From Acephala macrosclerotiorum (taxonomy: Eukaryota; Ascomycota; Leotiomycetes; Helotiales; Mollisiaceae): a stretch of DNA of 64,000 nt. The position numbers and the translations under genes were made by a program. The notes below the pieces were generated by a model. That model was not told the origin of the DNA. It saw nothing but the letters and a program-made list of their open reading frames with translations, and ran no database searches. This document shows, in pieces, positions 16,023 to 26,300 of this stretch; position 1 is the first letter of the stretch; each line of letters starts with the position of its first letter. The DNA is taken from NCBI GenBank assembly GCA_014904845.1, contig MU119337.1, positions 1 through 64,000 of the forward strand, read 5' to 3'.

Positions 16023-16084
16023 AGAAAGAAAAAGTTCGTCCGCTGATTGGCTCGCTTGCGAGTCGGCGGACGGACTCTTTCTTT
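16023..16084. repeat. Imperfect 28-bp inverted repeat
   Basis: GAAAGAAAAAGTTCGTCCGC on the left pairs with its approximate reverse complement on the right (GCGGACGGACTCTTTCTTTC) around a short loop. It lies at the right end of the inserted sequence and could be a terminal hairpin of that insertion. Confidence 0.65.
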
Positions 16085-16430
16085 CGGAACGAGAGAAACA
16101 TTTTAAAAAATAAAATATATAAATAATATATAAATAATTTATTTTTTAACGTCGTTTTATTAATATAAAAAAATAATAAAATATAAAATAAAAAAAATTA
16201 ATCGTAAATTAATTTATTTTAATTAATAAATTAAATTTATTCGAAGTAATTTATAATTCGTAAATTAATTAATTAATTAATTAAAATAAAAATAAAAAAA
16301 ATTATTTTTTAATTTATAATAAATAAAAACTTTTTATATATTAAAAAACACGTAATTAATATTATTTTTAAAATTAATTATTTATAAAAATGTTTAAAAA
16401 AAAATTATATAATTTTATTATATTATTTTT

Positions 16431-17872
16431 TTTTAGTATTTTTAAATTTTAAATATTATATTTAAAATAAAAACATTTTCTCTAAAAACGTAAATATTAT
16501 AATATTTTTAAATATTTTATTTTTTAAAATACTTTTAAATTAAAAATATAATATTTAAAATTAATTTATTAAAAAACAATTTTTTAAATTTTAAATTTCT
16601 TTTAAGTATTTTTTTTTATATATATTCAAAAATTGCGACACTCAATTTGCTTTTAACAATAGTTAAAAGTTTTTTACTAAAAGAAAAAAAAGTCCACGTA
16701 GAGATTACGTAATAAAACGTGATATTTGCGGCACGTTTTTGCGCTAAGGTTTTGCCAAGAAACGCCAAAATGTGTCGCTTTTAGTATTTAAAGCTCCCGT
16801 AGTTTAGAACTCTTTGTAAAGCTCTTTATAAAGCTTCCCGTAGAGCTCAGAAAAGTGTGAGAAGACGCCCCCACCGCGCCGGCGGAGTCGGTGCGAATAA
16901 AAACTCTATAATAAAAGCTTTATATCAGTTCAAAGTTCAAGTCGTCAAAGGCAGGGCATGGCGCGAGGCACGAGGGGCGTTCCACTATCCTAGTCCTGTC
17001 AGGATAATCCTGCCTAGTCACGTGGAGCTAACCCTAGCCTCGCTTAAGGAGTATATTATCAAGCCTTAGCCTTCTCTCCTTGCTTAATATTCCCGTCGAA
17101 TAGAGTCTTTTACCTACTTCTAGTTCTTGCTCGTAACATATCCACGCAACCTCGTATTCGCATTATACCTCGTCCAAATTCATGATTTGGACCTTTCGGG
17201 GCGCTTTGAAAAGGTATATAATGTCAGTGATCCTGGGCTTCCTACTAAGACAGAAGTCAAGGGGGCGACGGAGATTGAGAATACTGCCATGACGAAGCTC
17301 GTGCAGGTCATCTGCGTACGTAACGTCAAGTGCTCGCCGCTTGCCGCAAGACCTCGTCTCGGTGTCCTATGAGACTGCCGAACAGAACCTGAACACTGGG
17401 ACGGATAATAGCTCGTTGAATGGCAAAAAGTTTGCTGTTGGTAGTTTAACACGACTTTCTCTTCCCCCACTCCAAAAGTCGGTTAGTAAGCCTGGCCGCT
17501 TCAACTCAGGCGCTAATCACCCTCACCTCACCCGCGGCTCACCCAACTCACCTGAGCAGCCTGAGCACTCCCCTATCCGAGCTGTACCCATTACTCACTT
17601 ACGTCTTTGGTGTTCCGATAACTTAACGAATAAGGCTTGATGCTAGCCTAGCACCGCATCACAAATTTTGTCAAGTTTTGACGACTATTCCTAGGAAGCT
17701 TTACTAGGTTCCTATGGAAACTAGACCCCGATAAAAAGGAATTAACGTTATGCTACGAATTATTACTTACCGCTATAGTGTACGGATGTCTTATTCAAGG
17801 AGCGGAATCTACTATTATTTGCTATAAATTCTCTCCCCGCTAATATTTATCTCCTTTAACCCAACTACTAAG
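16431..17872. other. Transition zone, no gene recognised
   Basis: 16431-16620 is still AT-rich, then GC becomes normal. Several overlapping short ORFs lie at 16857-17640 on both strands, but none has a recognisable domain, a splice pattern or a consistent frame. Around 17490-17600 the minus strand has GCTCAGG-type motifs and a sequence like ...CTGAGTTGAAGCGGCC, resembling the dispersed repeat at 21461 and 57341. I infer degraded repeat or intergenic DNA. Confidence 0.4.
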
Positions 17873-18130
17873 CTACCGAAACATATTCTCTTTCACCCCT
17901 CTCTTCAATCCAGCTGCCTTCCCGTCTTCGTATTCAACATCGGCACCGCCTCCTTCTCCTGAGATACCTTCCGGCTTAAGTCTTACTTCTCCATTTATTT
18001 CGAGCATGGGTTCCTTTTTGACTTGGACTCCTGAAGGCTCAAGGGATTTGCTCTCTCCGTCAGCTTGGACCTTTGGTTCTTCTGTGCCAGACTTCGCGGC
18101 AGCAGGCTCCTCGTCGAAGCTTGGCCGAGT
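17873..18130 (-). CDS. 3'-terminal exon of an unknown gene, 5' part unresolved
   Basis: Minus-strand reading from 18130 gives 85 residues, rich in E, K, G and P, to a TAG at 17873. The start is a clean intron acceptor: CTAAC branch site and ATTTCATAG just upstream. The peptide is acidic and low in complexity (for example EEPAAAKSG, VQVKKEPMLEINGEV, ends RGVKENMFR). I do not recognise it. Upstream coding is uncertain: an open frame at about 18190-18310 could precede through a GTTGAG donor, but a GTAAGA donor nearby gives another reading. Lying next to repeat-rich DNA, it may be a truncated gene. Confidence 0.4.
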   Translation of the reverse strand, partial: TRPSFDEEPAAAKSGTEEPKVQADGESKSLEPSGVQVKKEPMLEINGEVRLKPEGISGEGGGADVEYEDGKAAGLKRGVKENMFR

Positions 18131-18718
18131 CTATGAAATGAGTTAGCAATGCTTCAGAAGGGGTGTGAAGGTGTGAAGGTGTGAGCTCAACCTCTTGACT
18201 TCGGTCTCCTTGTCCCGCGATCTTAGTCGCGAATCTTACCGCGCAGCTCCTTTCAAGACCACCCCTTTGGCTGACGGCTGCCCGCGGCGAGAGCGGGAAT
18301 CATAGCTCAGAGCGTGTGGTGAAATTTATACATTTAGATATTGTTGTTGTTTCGATAACGAAGAAAAGACCTTTCGACCATCAGATGAAGTCAAAAATGA
18401 TTACATCATGAAGTAGGTCCGACTCTCTTTTCCTTAAGCGAGTTTAACATCAAAATAATCAACAAAAATAAAATACCAAAACAAAACTCAATACAATTCT
18501 TGAATTTAAACTGAGGAAATGGCAAAACATAACCTCCACTAGTGTGGAGTAAAGCCACTGTCTCCGAAAAGACAGTTCCTTTTCGCGGTTAGCGTGCGTA
18601 CACGGGTGAACTTCTCTTGACGGACAGGACTTTATTCAAGCTACTCTATTCAAGCCACCTCATTCTAGCGGTCGATTAATTTGCGAAGACTGATGATCAA
18701 GCCTTCGAACCCCCCCTA
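18131..18718. other. Intergenic, nothing recognised
   Basis: Normal-GC sequence with a short GGTGTGAA tandem (about 18161-18183). No supported gene apart from a possible upstream exon of the preceding minus-strand gene. Confidence 0.4.
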
Positions 18719-19203
18719 TCATGAATTGCCCATCTCGTCCTCATAGTCAGTATCGATCGTGCTTGATTTCCAGCAAATCGAGCCCAAAATTTCCGATAGG
18801 AAGTTCTGAATACAATCATGCTGTTCGTGCTCACAATCGCAGCGCCTTGTGGTGTAGAGTTGATTGCCTAGCTTGAAGACCGAAGACTATATACACTTTG
18901 GAATTTTCGGTATTCAAGAGGAGGGATTTAAGGCTTTCGAGATATCGTCGGATGAGTTCTGACCGCCTGGCATCGTTGGGTTCAACTAGTCTGCCCTTTC
19001 CCTTAGCTTTCAAGACCCCTACAGCATTTCCCAAGTAAGCATGCGAGTATTTTCAAGGCCCAACTTCACAAGCAATATCTCGAGGTCCTCTTCCAGTGCT
19101 TGTCCTGCTTGAAATAGTCGAAGCACCCTATGCATGCGCTGAAGGGGCTGGCAAGCGCACCGACGCCGATTGTAAGACTAGCAAGCTCCCCAGGAACAAC
19201 CAT
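18719..19203 (-). pseudogene. HeLo-domain relic with frameshifts
   Basis: From the ATG at 19203 the minus strand reads MVVPGELASLTIGVGALASP and continues FSACIGCFDYFKQDKHWK, the pattern of the N-terminal helix of fungal HeLo (prion-inhibition and propagation) domains. The family continuation is then found in other frames: EDLEILLVKLGLENTRMLTW after a shift near 19085, GNAVGVLKAKGKGRLVEPND after a shift near 19037, and a Cys/His-containing tail (RRCDCEHEQHDCIQNFLSEI) after another shift near 18860, ending in TGA at 18719. HeLo domains form or control membrane-permeabilising death effectors in heterokaryon incompatibility. With about three shifts this copy should not be functional; assembly errors are the alternative. 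No NACHT, kinase or repeat domain follows. Confidence 0.6.
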
Positions 19204-19787
19204 CTTGAAATTGCGGGAGGGCCAGCGTATATAGAAAGTAATCCAACATGCTGGATTACCGGTTGTTTGAGAGCGAGTCGAACTCTTGAAACTTGTTGTA
19301 TGGTGAGGCGGGGGAGCTTTGAGGTTTTCGAGCCTTGATTTAACCTCCACGCTAGACAAGCCACTCTGCATGTGATTACGCCTCGAATTGCGAAACAGAA
19401 GGCTACTAATGAATGGATGCCAGTGAGAAACTTCGTTGCATGGGCTTCACGAGGTTGACCGAAAGGCGGATTGATGATGGTATGCAAGGAGTTAGGGCTA
19501 GCGAATTGTGTGAAAGTGTGGTGCAACAGGGGCCAGAGGACATTATAAGCACCAGCCTTGTCCTTTTGACCTTAGGAAATGATTTCGAAGTCTCGAGGTG
19601 AGCAACGATAATAGACAGGCACCCCTGAAGGCGGAATTCCAAACGAAAAATGTAATAAGGAAGAGCCACCAAAAAAACTGCAGTCATGAGGAGGCTTGCC
19701 TCTTACATGACAGAAGTAGCATCCGATCTCCTATTTCTAGTCCCCGAATACGGAAACAAATTCTTGTATATTCTATCACAAGATATG
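19204..19787. other. Intergenic, nothing recognised
   Basis: Upstream of the HeLo relic and downstream of the F-box-like gene. Open stretches exist on both strands but lack domains or splice logic. Confidence 0.4.
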
Positions 19788-21139
19788 TCATGCGTCACAG
19801 ACCTGCTTCAGGTCAACATCCAATATCCTCCAATCTTCCAGCTTGCCAAGATCCCACATCACGTACGCCCATTTCCTTAGAGGCTGCTTGTGTTCTTGGA
19901 AGTACAGTACGTCCACCTTGTGATTTGTTGACCATGGCCAGGCGGCATTTGGGCCATCGATGAAGCTATCATCTTCAAAAAGAAGCTTCTGCCCATCTTC
20001 CGCAGCAGCGTACATATCGGTCTGATACACCCAGTCGTACGGATCCTCTTCCAAAGCTTCTGTTAGGAACGCGCGGTCACAGTAGATATTGTCTTTAAGA
20101 ATAGAAGTCTTCTGCGCAGCAGAAGATACGTTGAGCAATCGGCATAAAAATAGGAGACCGAGGGACATGAGATATCCTGTGTTTTGTACTTGCCAATATT
20201 CTGTAAACAGGGTTAGGTAATTCACGATGGTGAGAGATAAGAGGAGCACTCACCATCATTTAGATCTTTGTTAGGACAAAGTTTGGAAAGTTCAGAGGAA
20301 CTCTCCCGGAGGATCTCTGTATGACGTCTGATGATGTAGTCACGCACGCAAGCCAACTCCTCGACCTCCCAAACTTTGAAGATGGGGAGAAAATGCAAGC
20401 TTTGATCCATCGAATCAAAGCATCTTCGAAATTCTGGTGGGATTTGTATACCACGAGGCTCCGTGAAAAAAGCTCGGAACAGCTCGAAACGGTAGAGAGC
20501 TCGGTAGATACGACGTTTCTCATTAGGAGAGAGATCTCCGTGAGATTTGATTCTTTCTCCCGTTACTGGATGAATAGATAGTGTCGTCTCGCAGAAATTA
20601 AAGGTTATTTTAGCGACTACAGATTGGAGGCGTGACAAAGATTCGAGGGTCCGGATATCCAGAGAGTCGCACATAACTGGCGAAGATGAACCTCGTTCCG
20701 CTTTATACTGTGAAATGAAAGATTTCACACTATCCTTGCGCCCACCAGATTCATCGAACCCAATTTGAGAAGCTTTGTGGGCCGCCAGAGCATCTGGAAG
20801 AACCTCTGTTCCAATATCGCGGAGCAACACTGCTGAGAGTATGACCTTTCGCTCATCCAGGTAGACTTTGTGATACAGTGGCGACGATCGAACTAGCGTT
20901 TGTAGAGCAGGAATGTTCGGCGCAGAATGAAGAATACATTTCTTGAGTTCGGCGGGCAAACCATCAAGACTGGCATTCCTTGGGGTCGCAGCGGTCGATT
21001 GGGGCTCGGTAGGTTTGAAGCCAGTGCTGGTATCTGCTGTTTCGGTCATTCCATCTTCAGAAATATTCAGATGGCGGATTGCATTCTCCATCTTGATAAT
21101 TATTTTGTTGCATGGGATCTCCGTACGGCATAAGATCAT
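19788..21139 (-). CDS. F-box-like hypothetical protein
   Basis: Two exons: 21139-20254 and 20200-19788, 432 aa, joined by a 53-bp intron (GTGAGT donor, CCTAAC branch, TTTACAG acceptor; phase 1). After a Ser/Thr-rich leader, LDGLPAELKKCILHSAPNIP at about residues 59-78 and the following helices (LQTLVRSSPLYHKVYLDERK) look like the N-terminal F-box-like motif of a large group of fungal hypothetical proteins; in that group it would recruit Skp1. The C-terminal exon has a run of W and D/E (EEDPYDWVYQTDMY, KWAYVMWDLGKLEDWR). The start could also be Met17 (21091). No substrate-binding repeats were seen. The F-box call rests on pattern only. Confidence 0.7.
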
Positions 21140-21460
21140 GATGTTGTAGTTGATGACTGGAGAAATGAAACGTAAAAAGGGAATGAAGTGATCAATGTGC
21201 CCGAGCCGCGTGCCCCACCGTCGGCGCTAAATAGAAGGGTTCACTGACCAACCGCCCACAGCACTCAAACGCCCAAAAGCACCCAAAACTGAATTTGACC
21301 ATAACAATATCACAAAATGGCAAAAATAAGTCGATATTCGCAATCTATGACCTCGCAAAATGGGATCAGTAAATGGAGACAAGACAAGGAAACCGTAACT
21401 GGGCCAGAGGGTGCCAGGACGAGACCCCTTAGATGCGAAAATAGGCCCCTTAACGCATGC

Positions 21461-21575
21461 TTAGGCTGACTCTGCTGTGTTCAGGCTGCTCAGGCTCTGA
21501 TCAGGCATGCTCACTCTCGGCTCAGGTCAAAGCAGCAGCAGCTCACGTCCGGAGACTAAAACGGAACCGGCGAAG
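21461..21575. repeat. Dispersed GGCTCAGG repeat, copy 1
   Basis: A degenerate GGCTCAGG/GCTCAGGC cluster followed by GCTCACGTCC, a GACTAAA block and GGAACCGGCGAA. The same order occurs at 57341-57445 (GCTCACGTCC, GGACTAAACAGAACCAGCGAA), same orientation, 36 kb away. Both copies lie in gene-free DNA near minus-strand genes. It is probably the edge of a non-coding transposon or MITE. Confidence 0.6.
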
Positions 21576-21902
21576 ATGAGATTAGAGTCTGACTTTCATC
21601 GTTGAAACGGATTCGGAGGCAAGCCTCCTCCTCAATCCGGAGTCTTTATGGAGATGAGGCTTCTCAGAGAACTAGTCATCTAGACTGAGAACCTCTAATG
21701 GCCTTAAGCCATTGGGGAGCAAGTAAACTCGAAGAAAGATTGTATACAAGTCCAACTTCAAAAACATCACATCTGGAGTATAGTATGTTGTACGTACAGC
21801 AACTGACAATTATGAATGTTCTAGCTCGTGTATCGACTTGAAAGTATGGGTTTGGCAGCATACCTTTCGTGAAACCGAGATGACATTAGAAGCATTGTAT
21901 AT

Positions 21903-22308
21903 CTATGCAGGGAATTCGAGTCGCCCCTCAAATTTCACAAGGTTCATGTACGACGCTGATAAGAAATATTCTCGCCATGTCCACGCTTCTAGAGACTTGG
22001 TTGAGAGGAACAGTTGTCGGATGCGAAGCCGAGATATTTGGAAAGCAAGCAGTCCTAGCTGCAGGCTTCAGATCTTCAGCTATTCCGGCTTTCTGAACTA
22101 GTGCTAACCTTGAAAGACTGTACGAAATACTTGAGCCGTAAAAGAAATGATCGCTCACTTGCTTCTTGAACGATAGGAAGTTTCACAATCGAGGCAATGA
22201 GGTTCAAAAGCATCGCTCCAAGAACTCGCAGAACATCTCGCAGCAAACCAACCTTTAGCCCTGGGTATTTCCATTGCTGTCTCGCCTCCCAAACACAAAT
22301 CCATCGCA
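21903..22308 (-). CDS. Coding segments of unknown assignment
   Basis: Two minus-strand pieces read as good protein: about 22308-22109 (…KYPGLKVGLLRDVLRVLG… then a hydrophobic stretch AMLLNLIASIVKLPIV) and 22058-21903 (LGLLAFQISRLRIRQLFLST …, ends RLEFPA). They join in phase 0 across a 50-bp intron (GTTAGC donor, CTGCAG acceptor). They directly follow the stop of the papain-fold gene at 22324 and may be its true C-terminus, reached through an unrecognised intron (for example a GTGTGA donor with the CCCAG acceptor near 22261), or a separate or decayed gene. No family recognised; one possible membrane segment. Confidence 0.4.
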
Positions 22309-22323
22309 GTCAGTCCGAACTGT

Positions 22324-23297
22324 TCACGACCAGAACGACTTATGATTATCCAGCTTCGTCGTATTCTGATCCATCACACTCTGCGCATTTTGCACCGTAT
22401 CCAGACGATGAACCTTAACGCCAACTTCCGCTTCCGCCTCTGGTCGGGTTTCCACATCGGTCTTCTGCTCCTCGGGATGATGATCCTCAAACAGATCCTT
22501 GATCGTGCCCTTGCCTGTCGCCCTCTGATAGACCGCGAAGCTGGTCGCAAATTCCTGATGTGCGCCGATTTGGATAGCATCTAGCATCAGAACGGCGAAA
22601 TTCTGGCAATTGTTGGAGATGATGTTGTAAGCAGCGCGTTTCTGACGCATGTTGTGAATCACCATCTCACCTGACAATTTTCAGCCTCGTGTACATATCA
22701 TGAAAAGTGAGAGAAAATGGGAAGTGAAGCATCATACCAACTTGCCTGAGCGCCTCGTCTGTGAACCTCGTCTTGCCCACCTCAAATGTCCTCCACTCAT
22801 CACCCAACTCTTCAATCCTCTCGTTAATATAAATCACCGTCAACTCCTCGTCCATCCAGAGCTCATGCACGTACTCTCCGACAAGCACGGCCCAATGCTG
22901 CGACGGATCCGGATAGTTCTTGATCTCTCTCGTGATCATTTTCCCCAAACCAGATTTCTCAGCAAGCCATTTGCCGCCCATGCCAGCAACAGGATGCCAT
23001 CCGATACACACAGTCCTCGGATCACCATCGATGCGGGGTTCGCTCCAAGGGATAACATTAGGTTTATGGCCTAGGCCAAGGGCGTGTTTGAGCGAGAGCT
23101 CAGCTTTAAGAAGTGAGTCTTTGGTTTTCTCCAAGCCTCTATCATATTCTTCGTGTCTGGGATAAGGTTAATGTTAGCTAGGCATGCAGGAAGTAAGGGA
23201 CTGACAGGAACGCGTTGAGCTTATCTCTTTTCCGTAAGCGCTCTTCTGGCTGCTCTTCCTCCTGCTCTTCTGGCTCGGGATCATTAGGATCGAACAT
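22324..23297 (-). CDS. Permuted papain-fold (LRAT/PPPDE-like) protein
   Basis: Three exons: 23297-23206, 23156-22738 and 22670-22324, 285 aa, with good splice sites (GTCAGT...CCCAG; GTATGA...TTGTCAG). After an acidic N-terminus (PEPEEQEEEQPEERLRKRDK) the core carries a His in QHWAVLVG (His118) on a predicted strand and a Cys in SNNCQNFAVLML (Cys192) at a helix start. This His-then-Cys order is that of circularly permuted NlpC/P60-type folds such as LRAT and PPPDE/DUF862 proteins (acyltransferases, deubiquitinating or desumoylating peptidases). The substrate is not predictable. The C-terminal tail is acidic and variable; see the next coding segments for a possible extension. Assignment to one superfamily branch is inference. 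Confidence 0.65.
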
Positions 23298-23834
23298 CTT
23301 GCTCGAAGATGGCCTTGAATGTATATCTCTGAGAGATCCTAGAGCTTTGCGCATTGAGTTGAGTGGGACGTTGTGAGGGTTGAAGGTTGAAGTTGCGGGC
23401 GGCTGAGTTTACGAGGCAGTAATTTCGGGTCGGGGCCGAAAGTCGATGACCCCGGATCCGAGACAGCACGTGGCCAGCGTTAAGAATGTCGCTTAATGCA
23501 CTGACTTACAGGCTTTAAACGCTATACTTCCAGCGTGTTACAGGCTACAGCGTTCTGCAAGCTACATTCGGGTCGACATCAAGCACAACTGGTGTGGTCG
23601 GCAGACACCTAATTTGCATGAGAGCGAATCTTCGTGCGTTTTGTGGATGCTCCAGGAGTTGGAAGCATTTTGTAAAGTACGTTCTAGTTTGTAACATTCT
23701 CCTTGTGGTGATCGCTGATCCGGATTTCAGACATTACGACCTGTCCGCTCTAAACTCTTCTAGCTATATCCTACCGACAACTACCCCTATCCCGGCCCCG
23801 TCGGCTTTGGAAATCCCACCCCTCGCACACTCTC

Positions 23835-24008
23835 ATGCCAATTCCAAGCATAGATAGTACCCCGTACAGCGTGCAGACCAACTTGGAAGGCACCGTTTGG
23901 CCGAGAGCGGTGGTAGTAGTGCTCGCCGTAAGGGTGTGGACGGAGAAGATCCATGATATAATATACATGCTAACTGACGACTGTATGAAGCTGGACGAGA
24001 ATGAATAA
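23835..24008 (+). CDS. Small ORF, 57 aa, unknown
   Basis: ATG at 23835 to TAA at 24008. The peptide begins MPIPSIDSTPYSVQTNLEGT, has a short hydrophobic run (AVVVVLAVRVW) and an acidic end (TDDCMKLDENE). Composition is protein-like but no family is recognised and no flanking exon was found. It could be chance. The rest of 23298-24607 shows no supported gene. Confidence 0.2.
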   Translation: MPIPSIDSTPYSVQTNLEGTVWPRAVVVVLAVRVWTEKIHDIIYMLTDDCMKLDENE

Positions 24009-24607
24009 AGCCTAGGTTGCGTCGAAGAATACTAAGAACTTTTCTTTCTCGTGGGAATGTGAAGAGACTTATTGAGATGTGATGATGCAACGCAAGGAAG
24101 GGATGTGTTAAGCGAAACTCGCTTGAAATTATGAGGGGAAAGGGGTTTCATTGCTAGACCACACCCGTACCAGTCAGTAGTCTCTCTGCGCATGATTTCC
24201 CACTAACAGCAGCTCTTGAGAGATCCTCTTCTGGCCATCTGCAACGATGGACTAGCGAAAAGAGAGCCTCATATCGCTTATTGTGGATTCTGTAAGCGAA
24301 AATCGATCCGATTGGCCATCTCGAGCAAGAATGGGGGTGGACCCCAATAATTGGCAACACCTCCGCTTCCGGAACGACTCTCTTAACATAGCCCCCACAT
24401 CTACTATATGGGCAGTCATCCTCCTCCCATTCACTTCACTTTTCCTCCTTGTGTCCTGGCCTGAAGATAACAAACCTTCTCCGGATCGGCACTGCCTGCC
24501 TGACATGGTTAGCGTAACAAAACGTGCTCGCTCCACTTAAGAATGAAATATAAGAGTCACCTCCAAAGGCTTTTTCGGTGACGGCTTCACATCCTCAATT
24601 TCCAGTC

Positions 24608-25419
24608 ATGCCGTCCCAAACTTTACCTTCTATCACAGTAGGAACGGAGGAATATGCGGACCGTGTGGCTGACGTGATAGCTGAGGCATTTGCTGACGAT
24701 GCGCTCAATCGAGCAGCAGTCCTCTCGTCTGATTCCTTGCCCAAAGATGCCAAGATCCCAAAAGCACGTCGTGTTAAACACTTTCTCCCATCAATAAGGA
24801 CCCGGGTAGCTCTTGGAGCCCATCTTGTAGAGGCTGGAGACTGGGCTGCGGTCGCTCTGTGGTGAGTTCTGGCAGTTATGTCCTCGTGCTAGGCAGCGGT
24901 TGAAGAACTTCAACTACGTTCATTAAGGGTAATAATAAGAACAGGGTTCCTCCCCACGTGAAAATTCCGCCTCCAGATCTCAGTACTCTCCCGGCTCCTC
25001 TGGTTGAGTACAAGCAAAAATACGCAGAGGTCAAGAAGCGATACTTGGGTGATCGGAGTCACTGGTACCTGAATCTGCTCGGAAGACACCCGGAGAGGAA
25101 AGAAGCTGGTGCGTAACACATCATATCGTGGCTCATAAACTTCCTCTTAGATATCTCTTACTAACCACCTCTCTCCTTCCTCATAGGTGCGATCAGGGCA
25201 CTGTTTGAGCCGTACCTTCTGCAAGCTCGTGAAGCAGGTCTGCCAGCATGGGTAGAAGCTACCAACGCTCACGCACGGGATGTGTATGCTCACTTCGGAT
25301 TCAGGGTTGTAGAGGAAGTGGTAATTGGAGAAGGGAGCATCGATGCAAATGGGGATTTTGTATCCGGGGGAAAGGGGGTCGTGACATATGGTATGATTGC
25401 CGAACCCGAAACGTCGTAG
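24608..25419 (+). CDS. GNAT-family N-acetyltransferase
   Basis: Three exons: 24608-24861, 24945-25108 and 25187-25419, 216 aa, with GTGAGT...AACAG and GTGCGT...CTCATAG splice sites. The C-terminal half has the GNAT order: SHWYLNLLGRHPERKEAGA (beta-4 and the pyrophosphate-binding loop, here R-K-E-A-G-A), LFEPYLLQAREAGLPAWVEA, and NAHARDVYAHFGFRVVEEV (the C-terminal Y-x-x-F-G-F motif). The family moves acetyl from acetyl-CoA to an amine; the acceptor is unknown. Length fits stand-alone fungal GNATs. Start chosen at the first ATG; an upstream in-frame GTG (24578) is unlikely. Confidence 0.85.
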
Positions 25420-26300
25420 ATTGAAAAGGAGTGACCAAATCTGAACGGATTTTGGAGCTGGTCACCATTTACTTCCCATAAACAAAGCTTTCAAATGCTG
25501 CCGCAAGCATAATACCATTCACCTGTCTCACTAATCAACGCCCAAAAAATATTTATGATTCACACCCTATGAGGAAGTTACCTCCAACAATCAGCACAAT
25601 CTGGTTGCCTTTCACAATGCCCGCGACGCAAGTTTTGATCTTGAAACAATAAATCATGCTGGATGCATGTAAAAGGCGTGCAAGACCAATTACAGAAGCA
25701 TATTACTGAGAATAAGGGTGTGAATATAGGTGACGGACGTGGACAAAACGAAAAGACGAGAAGAAGAGTGGAAGTTGTCGCTTATGCGACGTACCAGTAG
25801 CGTAGCAGGATTCGAGAGATGAGATCCTTCACACGAACTTTGGTATACTGGGTGTTTGGGAATCTATCTATATGGTTCACGGAGATTTCAAAGAGAAAGG
25901 TGACATGGGGATCAGTAATTGGAAAGGAAGTTGGTGGGAATGCGGGATCTGCGCACGAGACACAAGCGAGAATAGCCGAGGAATAGGGGGAAGCTTTCGA
26001 CCTAGGTACGAAGTAGGACATTCTGTGGCACAGTAGAGTAGTCATTCAAAAGCTCGAGATATCAGGGAATTACGACGGAGTAGGGAGTTGGGAAGTAATT
26101 GGGCAGAGTACGATGCGGAGCAAATTCCAAAGTCAAGATGGGGGGCTTCGATTCAGTACCTGTCAGAAGCAGAATTTTACTCTGCGGGTGTCCCCTACGA
26201 ACTTGTAGCTCCTCGAGAGCTTGATTTGCTCTACAAATTGGATTAAGTAGTCTACGGACAGTAATAAGATCTTAAAGCTGAGACTGAATCTCGACTTCGA
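25420..26300. other. Intergenic, nothing firmly recognised
   Basis: An 87-codon minus ORF (25782-26045) has no recognised domain and no support. GC falls toward the AT block from 26280 on. Confidence 0.4.

Larger units (their letters stand above)
14986..16102. mobile_element. Normal-GC insertion inside RIP-decayed repeat copy B
   Basis: About 1.1 kb of clearly higher GC interrupts copy B; the corresponding region of copy A (around 7860) is not interrupted by it. It lacks the RIP signature of its host, so it probably entered after the RIP episode or is too short to be hit. It carries a roughly 200-bp tandem repeat with GC-rich hairpins (15367-15810) and ends with an imperfect inverted repeat (16023-16084). 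No clear terminal inverted repeat pair and no protein gene were seen; the 64-codon minus ORF at 15907-16101 covers the hairpin and looks fortuitous. A non-autonomous element is the best guess. Confidence 0.55.
10172..16430. repeat. Long decayed repeat, copy B, split by an insertion
   Basis: This is a second copy of the 2103-8215 repeat in the same direction. It runs from 10172 to about 14985, is broken by normal-GC sequence, and resumes at about 16103 where copy A continues near 7870. In copy B nearly every retained C is in CpG, so it is more heavily mutated than copy A. Several internal deletions are present. No gene survives. Confidence 0.75.

Noticed and set aside
15907..16101. 64-codon minus ORF
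   Set aside because: It is largely made by the inverted repeat and reads as Arg/Ser-rich sequence without a domain.
16857..17640. Several 60-100 codon ORFs
   Set aside because: They overlap on both strands without domains, splice sites or a consistent frame.
19128..19526. 132-codon minus ORF
   Set aside because: It overlaps the HeLo relic in another frame and has no family pattern.
25782..26045. 87-codon minus ORF downstream of the GNAT gene
   Set aside because: No recognised motif, no introns, close to the AT boundary; cannot be supported.
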